Assembly: GCA_000697455.1 (NCBI GenBank)
Contig: JNET01031242.1
Coordinates: 1-12,037, forward strand
Direction: 5' to 3'
DNA from: Basidiobolus heterosporus B8920
Taxonomy: Eukaryota; Basidiobolomycota; Basidiobolomycetes; Basidiobolales; Basidiobolaceae
Length of the DNA: 12,037 nt
Part shown: in pieces, positions 1 to 8,540 of the stretch
Position numbering within the stretch: the first letter of the stretch is position 1
How the letters are laid out: every line of letters starts with the position of its first letter
Made by a program: the position numbers and the translations under genes
Notes under the pieces: generated by a model
Databases searched by the model: none
The model's input: only the letters and a program-made list of their open reading frames with translations
Told to the model about the DNA's origin: nothing

Positions 1-59
1 AATGGAGAGAAGTGATATTCGGGAACTGTTAGGCTTATCTTACGTATCCAACCACTCAG

Positions 60-313
60 CTACGGATTAAAGAGGGCTTCATCGTTGGCAATGGTGGCTT
101 GTACAAAATGGCATAGGAAGATTAAGGCTGTTACATCTCTTGACAATGCGATATCGAGGCAGACTTACAAAAAGCAGTATCTATAACATGTTTCATGGTT
201 GCTAGACCGGAATTTTCAGTGAAATCAAAGTGCAACCTGTTCCTGAAATCATGGCTGAGGTTATGACCGAAATGATGGGGATGCTCAGAGTCAATTTGAG
301 TCATTTTCTTCAT
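60..313 (-). CDS. doubtful small spliced ORF or gene remnant
   Basis: I do not recognise this product. On the minus strand an ATG at 313 opens a reading frame that meets a GTAAGT donor at 168. Removing 98-168 (71 nt, acceptor ACAAG) joins it in frame to a short exon ending STIANDEALFNP and a TAG at 60-62, giving about 60 residues. The peptide is His- and Asp-rich at the start (HPHHFGHNLSHDFRNRL) and has no signal peptide or membrane segment. The frame is also open for roughly 20 codons upstream of the ATG, so this could be the last part of a longer, degraded gene. The acceptor is weak and no family comes to mind. The same bases contain the Gcn4-like boxes of CPA1, so it may be chance. Confidence 0.18.
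288..303 (+). promoter_or_regulatory. Gcn4/CPC1-like site pair
   Basis: A perfect TGAGTCA lies at 297-303, and a second GAGTCA (AGAGTCA, one mismatch) at 288-293 is exactly 10 bp away, so both would face the same side of the helix. TGASTCA is the Gcn4/CPC1 bZIP site of fungal general amino acid control, and arginine genes are classic targets. The pair is about 370 bp upstream of the CPA1 TATA box. The assignment to CPA1 is inference. The sites overlap a doubtful minus-strand ORF. Confidence 0.4.
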
Positions 314-472
314 ATCAACTCCAGTTTGGTCAAAAAAGAAACCGGTGCAATACAGGTGTGGTACACATTTTCTTCATAAAGGGCCTAATTAGGAAACTGC
401 TGAAGAAAATTGATTATCATGTGGGTGGGTTTACTCTTTATTTTCGATATATCTGGCAGATTCTCTGCTTAC

Positions 473-501
473 ATTCCCGCTATATTCCCGTAATATTCCC
501 G
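473..501 (+). promoter_or_regulatory. three phased ATTCCCG boxes
   Basis: ATTCCCG occurs at 473-479, 484-490 and 495-501 with an exact 11-bp period, two copies being extended to TATTCCCG. Helical-turn spacing of three identical heptamers in the CPA1 upstream region suggests a binding platform for one factor or a short tandem duplication. No factor is recognised. Confidence 0.4.
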
Positions 502-638
502 TTCATACCATTTGCAACATACCCTTCATTACTAAGTGGCCAGTCTATTTCCCTTATCTCTGAGCAGAGATTTGGAAACTATGAGTTTGAAGATGTAAAT
601 CAATGTGTAAATCAATGCGCTGTTGTAGCCCGATCATG

Positions 639-680
639 ATTGGTCATAGTTACTCAAAATAGTCCGTTTTTTGTATATAA
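639..680 (+). promoter_or_regulatory. CPA1 core promoter (inverted CCAAT, TATA box)
   Basis: ATTGG at 639-643 is an inverted CCAAT box, and TATATAA lies at 674-680. A TATA box here would place the start of transcription near 700-710, upstream of the AAP uORF at 801 and about 380 nt ahead of the CPA1 start codon. An ATG at 701-703 lies at the expected start site and may or may not be in the mRNA. Confidence 0.5.
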
Positions 681-800
681 ACTGAGCATCTTGGTACTCA
701 ATGAACTGTCTTTCTCTACAAGCTTTTGAACTTACCAACCTTCCCTTTAGTCGTAAAGCGTGGCTACAAAGAAAACAACTAGCTAACCTTCAAGGTTTAC

Positions 801-952
801 ATGTACTTTCACGCTCAAGAAAAGAACTCCTCTGACTACATATCTGATCAAAGTATGCGTCCACTTTCTCGAGTCCGATATGCATTTATGACGAACACTA
901 AAAATTTACTTTATTTTATTTAGTTTGGAAAGCTCTCGCTCAAATCTGTTAA
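801..952 (+). CDS. spliced uORF encoding arginine attenuator peptide (AAP)
   Basis: Joining 801-852 to 924-952 gives a 26-codon ORF that begins MYFHAQEKNSS, continues DYISDQIWKALAQIC and ends in TAA. It matches the AAP of Neurospora arg-2 (core DYLSDHLWRAL) and yeast CPA1 (core DYISDHIWK). Asp12 and Trp19, the residues known to matter in Neurospora, fall at the same numbers here. In those fungi the AAP stalls ribosomes at the uORF stop when arginine is high, which lowers translation of the downstream Cpa1 subunit. The uORF ends 134 nt before the CPA1 ATG with no ATG in between, as the model needs. The start codon has T at -3, a poor context that would allow leaky scanning. The one core change is His17 to Gln. 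The match to the second half exists only after splicing. Confidence 0.88.
853..923 (+). other. intron within the AAP uORF
   Basis: This 71-nt intron has donor GTATGCGT and acceptor TTATTTAG, with a CTAAA-like branch site near 897. It is inferred because removing it creates the conserved IWKAL end of the AAP. It lies in codon 18, between the Asp12 and Trp19 codons. If it is retained, the uORF reads on for 40 codons without Trp19 and stops at the TAG that forms the acceptor itself (921-923). Confidence 0.82.
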
Positions 953-1086
953 ACTCCAACCAACCTTAAAGAACACTGATAACTAACAAGATCTTCCTTC
1001 GGTCGAATTTCAACTTTTCAACATCAATCCTTAAGAAAACAATACTTCAACCAAACAATCCATATTCTATCCATCAAACCAAGAAA

Positions 1087-2415
1087 ATGTCCTTCCTCAC
1101 TTTCTCCAAGTCAACCAACACTCTCCTTACCGGTCCTAAGATCGCCAGAAACCTCTTGGCCATTCGTAAGCTTGCTACCGTGTCCGATTCTCCTGCCCAC
1201 TCTACTCACTTCGTTCCCCCGGTTGCCGCTTCAGCCTCATCTCATGCTGCATTGAAGCTCAAATCTGGCCAAATCTTCAAGGGTACTTCATTCGGTGCTC
1301 CAAAATCTGCTTTCGGTGAAACTGTGTTCACTACCTCTCTAGTAGGCTACCCGGAATCCATGACCGATCCATCGTATCGTGGACAGATCCTCGTGTTTAC
1401 GCAACCCCTGATTGGAAACTATGGTGTTCCAGGTATGGATAAAGACAAACATGGTCTACTGAAATACTTTGAATCGGAGGGTATCCACTGCCGAGGTATT
1501 GTTGTGAGTGACTACGCTACTAAGTATTCTCATTGGAATGCTGTCGAATCCCTCGGTGAATGGTGTACACGCTATGACATTCCAGCCATTAGTGGCGTAG
1601 ATACCCGAGCAATAGTCCATCTCCTTCGTGACCAAGGATCTACCCTAGGTCAACTCGCAGTTGGAGCCCAAGACATTGAATCGCCTGTGGCCCAATTCGA
1701 GGATCCAAATCAGAACAACCTCGTTTCCGAGGTTTCCACCAAAGTTCCAGTAGAGTACAATCCTGAGGGCGATGTAAAGATCGCTGTGGTTGACTGTGGT
1801 ATCAAACAAAATATCATTCGTTGCCTCGTTGCTCGTGGTGCTCATGTTACTCTTTTACCATGGGATTATGATTACAACAAGGAAGCAGAGAAATACGATG
1901 GTTTGTTCATCTCCAACGGACCTGGTTCACCTACTGCCCTCGGTGCAACAGTAGATCATCTTCGCAATGCCATTAATACATTTAATAAGCCTATTTTTGG
2001 TATTTGTATGGGTAATTTAGTCCTTGGACTGGCCGCAGGATTAGAATCATACAAGCTACGATTCGGAAACCGTGGACACAACCAGCCGGCTGTGAACGTA
2101 GTGAACGGTCAATGTGTCATCACTTCACAGAATCATGGTTATGCTCTTAATGATAATAGCCTACCGTCAGGTTGGGCGAAATACTTCATCAATGCGAACG
2201 ACGGTTCCAATGAAGGAATTCGCCATGTGACCAAACCCATCCGTTCGGTTCAATTCCATCCTGAAGCTAAAGGTGGACCACAAGACACTGAATACTTGTT
2301 CAATGAATTCCTTGCCGAAGTTCGTGCCGACAAAGTCCAGAGATTTGGAAGGAACGTCTTTGTGGAAGAATCTGTTCCTACGCAGAGAGAAAGTGTCGCA
2401 GTCGCAGCAGCCTAA
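1087..2415 (+). CDS. CPA1: carbamoyl-phosphate synthase, arginine-specific, small (glutaminase) subunit
   Basis: This subunit hydrolyses glutamine and passes ammonia to the large subunit, which makes carbamoyl phosphate for arginine synthesis. The 442-residue ORF is intronless. Residues 1 to about 35 are rich in Ser, Thr, Arg and Lys with no acid until Asp34 (ending RKLATVSD), which fits a mitochondrial presequence as in Neurospora. The CPSase small-chain domain spans about 55-190 and the class I glutamine amidotransferase domain about 230-412. The nucleophile Cys307 (GICMGN), SQNHGYA at 347-353, and His391 and Glu393 (VQFHPEAKGGP) are all present. The usual His-Gln after the nucleophile (GICLGHQ) is Asn-Leu here. 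The start has a good context (AAGAAAATG) and no upstream in-frame alternative is needed. The AAP uORF in the leader predicts arginine-responsive translation. A polyadenylation signal follows at 2603-2608. Confidence 0.96.
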   Translation: MSFLTFSKSTNTLLTGPKIARNLLAIRKLATVSDSPAHSTHFVPPVAASASSHAALKLKSGQIFKGTSFGAPKSAFGETVFTTSLVGYPESMTDPSYRGQILVFTQPLIGNYGVPGMDKDKHGLLKYFESEGIHCRGIVVSDYATKYSHWNAVESLGEWCTRYDIPAISGVDTRAIVHLLRDQGSTLGQLAVGAQDIESPVAQFEDPNQNNLVSEVSTKVPVEYNPEGDVKIAVVDCGIKQNIIRCLVARGAHVTLLPWDYDYNKEAEKYDGLFISNGPGSPTALGATVDHLRNAINTFNKPIFGICMGNLVLGLAAGLESYKLRFGNRGHNQPAVNVVNGQCVITSQNHGYALNDNSLPSGWAKYFINANDGSNEGIRHVTKPIRSVQFHPEAKGGPQDTEYLFNEFLAEVRADKVQRFGRNVFVEESVPTQRESVAVAAA

Positions 2416-2857
2416 AGATTATTGGCAACATGTTGAAAGGGGATCTAGCTTTGTGGGGACATGTTAAGAATTTGAAATGTCTTGACTGAAGAATTTCCTG
2501 GGATTTTTCGATTAGCTATTTACTTCAATCACTATCACTGAATCATCTGTATATTTGTTAAACCAGTTATATATTATCGAAGGAAGTCTTCTCTAAAAAA
2601 TCAATAAAAATCAAGGGAAAAGTTGAAATGAAATTTCTAGTATGACTTATAGTTCGATCAAATGACGTGATGTGAAAGAGGACTAGAAAATAGGACAACT
2701 CATCTATTAAAAAGGGATGATAGATTGTTAATAATATATTCATTTATTGTATAATGTTGTTTGAAAGGCTCCGCGGTTGAACTGAATCTAGATACATAGA
2801 TATAAAAATGGGGAACCTATCGAAAAAAGTATGCAGAAACTATGAAATTGTTCTGAA
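2416..2857. terminator. shared 3' region between convergent CPA1 and LHS1
   Basis: This AT-rich spacer of 442 nt separates two convergent genes. AATAAA at 2603-2608 (+) lies 188 nt after the CPA1 stop. TTTATT at 2743-2748, which is AATAAA on the minus strand, lies 110 nt after the LHS1 stop. These are the likely polyadenylation signals. No other gene is seen. Confidence 0.5.
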
Positions 2858-5753
2858 TTATAATTCATCATGATCTGGGGAATTTGTTTCAACTGAAGGC
2901 TCGGAAGATGACTCGGAAGCGGATGGAGCATCAGTGTTGATCGACGGAGTAGTATATGTATCTGATTCACTTTCCGACTGAGATGAGGAGCTAGTGGAAG
3001 CACTAGCGCTAGCGGTAGGAGTGGAGGCAGTGCTAGTAGTAGTTGATTTCTGTGCTTGTCTCTTTGCAATCTCCACTTTGTGAACGAGTCCAATCAAACT
3101 CAAATGGAATTGTTGATTCTTGGCTTCTAGATCCTGTGAGAGAACCACTGGGTTTTCGTAAAGAGGAATCTTGGATTGAGCATCGATTTTCTCATTTAAC
3201 CATTTTTCGGTCTCTACTCCTTTTTCCAAGATGTCGTCTAGTAACTTTTGAAGTGTGGGTGATTCTATATCGGTCATATTCGCGCGAGTACCTTCCACGT
3301 AATCTCTGGCATATGCCATCGAGTCTTGAATGCTTTTGATTAGCTCTCCACGTTTACTGAATTCCTTTTGTCTATCCTGGATTGGTTTATACAAAACTTC
3401 AAGTACGCTGTATTTTTGCTGGAAATCTTTGGCAGTACCGCTCTCTTCATTTTCCCAAAGCCATTCGGAAGCATCACTAACCGATTTTTGAAGTTGTTCA
3501 CGTTGTTCTTCTGTGCTGACCTTCAACACCAATTCCTTTTCAAGGAAGTCGGGAACGGAGTAGATGAATGACTCAAGCTTGTTTCTGGATTCGTCACGCT
3601 CTCTTCTGATGGCGTCTTCGTCATCCATTACCTTGATTCTTGAGATGGCAGTTTGTTTGGCATCCCTATCCATAGGCTTAACGCCCAAGTTTTCGATTCT
3701 CATCTTCAGCTGAATCTTTTCAACTTTAAGATCATCCGTGGTAGTTTGGTTGAATTGAGTACCATTTTCTTTGGATGCAATACTGTCAGAGTCAACAGAT
3801 TTCTCATCAGAGGCAGCCTTCTCGTCAGACTTCTTGGATTCGTCAGACCCTTCTCCCTTAATGAAAGAAAGCATACGATCTTTTAGGGATCCCTTCTTTT
3901 GCTCTTCCGTCAAATTAGTATTGGTCTCAACAGTGGCGACAGCGTCGAAGATGGACACAGTGCCAGACTTGCTTAGCTTCAAGGAGACTTGAACCTTTGG
4001 CTTACTGACTGAAATCTCTTCAAATGTTTTAAGTCCTTCAGTGAGACCTTCAACGTGAACTTTGGCTATCTGTTTGGGGCCGAATTCATGTTCATGTTCG
4101 TCTTTCAATTTGCCGTATTGTACTTCGAATTGGAAATCGCTGTTGCGCTTGAAATTCATGATCTTTTTCACGTTTAAGGGAGAGAATTCCTTAAACAAGG
4201 TGGTTTGAATTTGCTTGGTATTCTGATTGGTATCCTTGGGTTCAGAGTAATAGGTAACATCAACTGGGAAGGTAGTGATGTCCTTCAGACGGATCTCTCG
4301 GACCTTGAATTGACGGCTCATTCCGGCACCACGGAAAGCGGCTCCCATCACTGCTGCTTCATCGCCATTGACATTCTTGGCGATCCTATTATCACCAATA
4401 TAATCCTTTAGAATAGACTGAATCTTGGGTATACGAACACTGCCTCCTACAAGTACCAAGGAGCTGATGTCAGATTTGGAGAGGCCAGCTTGGTCTAAGA
4501 TGGAGGCAATAGGATTGGTAACACGGGCAAACAAATCAGCTGAGATGGTCTCAAATTTGGCACGAGCAACATGAATACGGAAGTCGTGGTCTTCAAATAG
4601 ATTTTCGACGGATGCAACAGTCTCAGTATTAGCACTGAGAATTTGCTTCACACGAGCAGCCTCCTTCATTAATCTTGCCATGGCCTTACCAGAGTCACGA
4701 ATATTGTTTTTGACTTTGGATCCCATTTTACCAATAAATTCGTTTGCTAAATGCTCCTGGAGTTTGTAGTCAAACTGGTGACCACCAAGAGTGCGATCGT
4801 AGCCAACGGCTTTTACTTCGACTTGAGTAATGGACTTGTTGAATTTACCCACATCCTTAACGGATATGGTCTTGAATTCCATAAGACTAGCAACAGTACT
4901 TCCAGCACCCATATCGTAGAAGATGTGATATTCTGGCTCCTCAGTGAAAGATCTAGACATGGCGTAGTTGAGTGCAACTAGAGATATATGAGTAAAGCCA
5001 TGTCTTGTAACTTGAAAATGTTTGGAAATATACCTGCGCTCTCATCATTGATGATTTCTAATACATTCAAACCAGCAATATCAGCTGCATCCAACAAAGC
5101 TTGTCTCTCAAAAGTGTTGAAAAATGGAGGAACCTAAAGATTAAATAATGTTTGAGTATTTTACAGTTTGCGATAAAAACAGTGGAATCTTTGGAATTTA
5201 CCGTAAGGATAGTATCTTTGATCTTCTCCTGTGCAGTATCTTCAGCAAGTTCTTTGGCATGTTTTAACTGCATAGCAATCAATTCTTCTACGGAGTATTT
5301 TGTTCCGTCCTCATGCTCAAAACTAACAGTTCCTCTAACGGGATCTTTGACCATACTGTTCATAAAAGTGTTACGGTAGTTTTGGCAGATTTCGTCTTCA
5401 TACAAACGACCAACCAAGTTTTTGAGAGCCGGGTACGTAAGCTTAGGGAAACGTGTTCCCTATATCAATCCAGGTTAGTTGAAGAGTATTGTCAAAAAGA
5501 TTAGGTTTTAAGTTACCAAGTTAAGCCCATCAACACCGTAAATTCTCTCATTATTTCTAATAGCAACCACGGATTGGATCTTTCTTTTTGAGTCTCTACC
5601 AAGAACAACATCGATAGGGGTACCGGTTTTCACCAGACCAACCTTAAACCATTCTGTTCCATAATCGATTGAGATGATAGCACCAGAAATCAACGGCGTA
5701 AATACGGTAAGTGCTAACAGCACAGTTGTGAAAGTTATGTGTTTTAAGCACAT
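2858..5753 (-). CDS. LHS1: GRP170/Lhs1-type ER-lumenal Hsp70-like chaperone
   Basis: This large Hsp110-class protein of the ER lumen acts in known relatives as nucleotide exchange factor for BiP/Kar2 and aids folding and translocation. Four exons are inferred: 5517-5753, 5202-5459, 5034-5133 and 2858-4977. The introns are 57, 68 and 56 nt with GT-AG ends, the first with a CTAAC branch site. The product is about 904 residues, close to yeast Lhs1. Residues 1-24 form a signal peptide (hydrophobic [15 protein letters not shown]). The ATPase domain runs to about 420, with IDYGTEW near 28-34, FYDMGAGST near 218-226 and [10 protein letters not shown] near 373-382. A beta-sandwich, a charged Ser/Lys/Asp linker and a helical region follow. 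A Ser/Thr-rich tail ends in DHDEL, an HDEL retrieval signal. A stop lies in frame upstream of the ATG. Confidence 0.95.
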
Positions 5754-6245
5754 CTTACAACGAAGCCACTGTTAATCGCCAACTAATAAAGGAGGTAAGA
5801 AGAATAGGCCTTTCGAGTCCTTGTGTTAAATTAACAAAACTCAATGACTTCAAGAATTTTATAAGGTAAAAAGGAATTTCCTAGTTAATAAAGGTGATCC
5901 CCATACAACGATGACAACGAGCCATAGTACACTTGGATGAATGCGGCGAGAATTGACCAGTCATAGGTCGACAAATCATAATTTTTCCTTGAAAAACCAT
6001 CATGAAATTCGAGTGAGATTAAATGCCACCAATTTATCAGAGAATTGCTTTATTAGTATCCAATTAGTTCCAGTAGGTTCTTACATAGAACTTTAATTAA
6101 CTAACCATATCTGGCATCAAATCATTTTCTAACACATCGTCAATTTATCTCTCACATATTGCACCATTGGACCTGAGGTTGATTTTGTTTATTTTTGTTC
6201 ATATGATTTACAATACTAAATATGCAGTTAATCAGTGTGACGTGC
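5754..6245. promoter_or_regulatory. LHS1 promoter and kinase 3' region
   Basis: This 492-nt gene-free stretch lies between two minus-strand genes. TTATAAAA on the minus strand (5857-5864) is a plausible TATA element about 105 nt upstream of the LHS1 ATG, and no ATG occurs on the minus strand between it and the start. TTTATT at 6188-6193, AATAAA on the minus strand, lies 53 nt after the kinase stop and is its likely polyadenylation signal. I see no convincing unfolded-protein-response element. Confidence 0.4.
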
Positions 6246-7915
6246 TCAGCGATCACTGTAAGGTTTTTCTATATAAATTTCCGGAACATCGGTTACTTCA
6301 TTAACAGAAAGTACATCACTAATAGAGGGTCGCGAACTGGAGGAACTTCGGTTTGAAATGCCTTCGGATGATTCGTCAGGGATCGGAGATAATCGAGAAC
6401 GTATGCTGGGGTTGGGGCTGGGACTAGGACTTCTACTCCTACTTGATGAATCTCTGCTTTCAATACTTAGGGTATCTGTAGAGCGACTCCAACGCTTACT
6501 CATTCTATTAACAATGGTGATCACTTCCACGGCTTTTCGCAGCGTACGACGAGGGTCGAAATTCTCACGCACATGGCTCAGAAGATCGACCTCATGAGCG
6601 GTATTGCCAGAAAGCCATATATGATGCAATGCTTGTTCGGCAGTCAGACGTGTATCAGGGTTTGGGTTTAGAAGACGGCAAATGAAATCCTTCGCTATAG
6701 AAAACTTTGTCAGCAGAGCTATGGCAAACACAGAAGTAAAGCCAATACACCACCATCTGCGGATATATCACGCCAGTATTTCTCATCGAATTTGAATTTC
6801 GCTTTGGTCAGCGCATTCACATAATCTGGATGGCCCTCCCAACGTTGAAAGGGCAAATATCCGCAAAGGCTATATTGAATCCGTTAAAATACGCAACACT
6901 TTCAAAAGCTCATCTTGTTCCTGCTTACAGAATGTACGTGATAACACTAAAGAGAGGTTGGATCAAACATTGGCCTTTTCGAAAGTAAATCTGCTACAAA
7001 CCCTATGCTCCACATATCAACTGGCTTGCCGTATCCTCTCTTCCAAAAGATTTCGGGTGCTACATTGGTTAACTTCCAGCATGAAAACTAAATGGATAAT
7101 TGGTCTGCTCACCAGTATAGCCTCGCGATCCGCACACAGTTTGCAAAACGTCCTCATCATCTGTCATGGATTTGGCCACACTAGAGAATGAACCTGGTCA
7201 GAAGTGTTGAATGAGAGTGGAGTCGATCTAGCGATTATACCCAAAGTCTACAATCATCAGAGGAGCTTCTGGACTAGGATCTTTGAAAAGAAGGTTTTCC
7301 GGTTTAAGATCTATTATAATTTCAATTCATTTAGTACACTGAGGCATCTCGTAACTGCGTTCATAAAGATTAGCATTACCTCTATGAACAACATTGCTCT
7401 TATGGAGATAGGCTACGGTCTCGATTAGAGTTCGCACAACCCTCACCGCATCTTTTTCCGTAAATCTTCCCTGTGCAATGATCCGATCAAATAGCTCACC
7501 GCCTCTAGCGCTAAATGAAGCATGAATTCTGGGTTTACTCAAGGTCTTAAATAGACGTGCTTACAGTTCAAATACCAAATAAAACTTTGTTCTTGACTCA
7601 AACCAATCAATAAGGCGTACAACGTTAGGGTGGCTCAGTTTTCCAACCGTCTCTAGCTCTCTATAAATCATCTCTATTTTGTCACCTAGCCGTTCCTTCA
7701 GAACTATCTTTACGGCCACTAATTGTCCAGTTTTTGCGATCTGAGCCTCCTTTACCACGCCATACCCTCCAGACCCTTAAATTCAAATGCTTAGTCTCGG
7801 TGATGCAAAGGCACGTTTTGAAATTCAAATGGTCATTACCTAAGGTTTTCCCGATTCTATATTGACGCTTCTTTTCATGACTGGCAGGATGCAAGAATCT
7901 ACTAAACAAATTCAT
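6246..7915 (-). CDS. CaMK-type serine/threonine protein kinase
   Basis: Nine exons give an unbroken 398-residue frame: 7840-7915, 7565-7775, 7380-7510, 7241-7310, 7113-7180, 7002-7059, 6929-6946, 6754-6869 and 6246-6694. The introns are 53-69 nt. The product reads as a calcium/calmodulin-dependent kinase of the CaMKI/fungal Cmk class. It has a glycine loop G26-S-G-G-Y-G31, ATP lysine Lys48, alpha-C Glu65, VFELARGGELFDRI at 93-106, the catalytic loop HRDLKPEN at 138-145 and DFG at 161-163. Thr177 lies in LQTVCG at the site that CaMK kinase phosphorylates in relatives. Domain end markers are DMWSIG, DAKDFICRLL and RLTAEQALHHIW. A basic amphipathic stretch near 298-318 (RRTLRKAVEVI, then NRMSKRW) looks like the autoinhibitory/calmodulin-binding segment. 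A Ser/Arg/Pro-rich tail follows. The activation segment has GSRGY where GTPGY or GSPGY is usual. Which Cmk paralogue it is cannot be told. Confidence 0.9.
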
Positions 7916-8540
7916 ATGTAGTCTTCTTGTGCTTTAGGGTTATTATTCAGTGGTGGGTTCAGTAGTGTGACTGCAAGTATTTTCTCATCGATCCGGAGAT
8001 ATAGTATATAATATATAAAATGGCCACTTTTCTAGAAGTTGGTACGAAGAATTCATTGGTCCAACGAAGAGGGGAAGCTTCGAAAATTCTGTTTGTTATT
8101 CAGATAACCCTCAGGAACGATTGGATCATTCTTTTTACAGCCTTAGTACTGACATTGTTATCTGGGCATTACGCTTGTCCCCATTCTATCCTTCATGCGT
8201 CGGTATGGAAGTAACATTGGAATATTTACATGGCATAGCTGCTTCAACACCCGCTTTGAACCCGATCTAGAAAAAGCCACGAATGCCCAAAGCTAAATCA
8301 TATTTGAATTTATTACCTCGAATGTTAATTTACAAAATCGAAATATAGACAGACAACAGTTGTGACCTCGACAACCATGATAACGAAGTAAAATAAACAG
8401 ACACCTGGAATGAGGGTGGGGATAACGAATAAATCACATAACGGGTATATCATAAGTTTGGGTATGGATTCGAAATCAAAAAAATACACAGAAAAAAATC
8501 TAACGAAAATTTTATACAGAGCACAGCAAGAAGCTTCGAA
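7916..8540. promoter_or_regulatory. kinase promoter and forkhead 3' region
   Basis: No gene is supported in these 625 nt. An AT-only run of TATATA type at about 8002-8020 is the likely TATA region of the kinase, about 90-105 nt upstream of its ATG. TTTATT at 8309-8314 (AATAAA on the minus strand) may end the forkhead transcript. Short open frames here show no domain. Confidence 0.35.

Noticed and set aside
358-639. 93-codon plus-strand open frame
   Set aside because: It has no domain or codon bias, overlaps the phased promoter boxes and leads straight into the CPA1 core promoter.
6238-6244. TGACGTG, resembling an unfolded-protein-response element upstream of LHS1
   Set aside because: It lies almost 500 nt from the LHS1 start, directly after the kinase stop codon. 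The same core also occurs at 2663-2669 between convergent 3' ends, so chance is the simpler reading.
7960-7988. Possible nine-codon uORF (minus strand) ahead of the kinase
   Set aside because: Its ATG is only about 20 nt from the presumed TATA region, so it is probably upstream of the transcription start.
8020-8214. 64-codon plus-strand open frame
   Set aside because: It starts at the TATA-like run of the kinase promoter, shows no family features and has no splice-supported extension.
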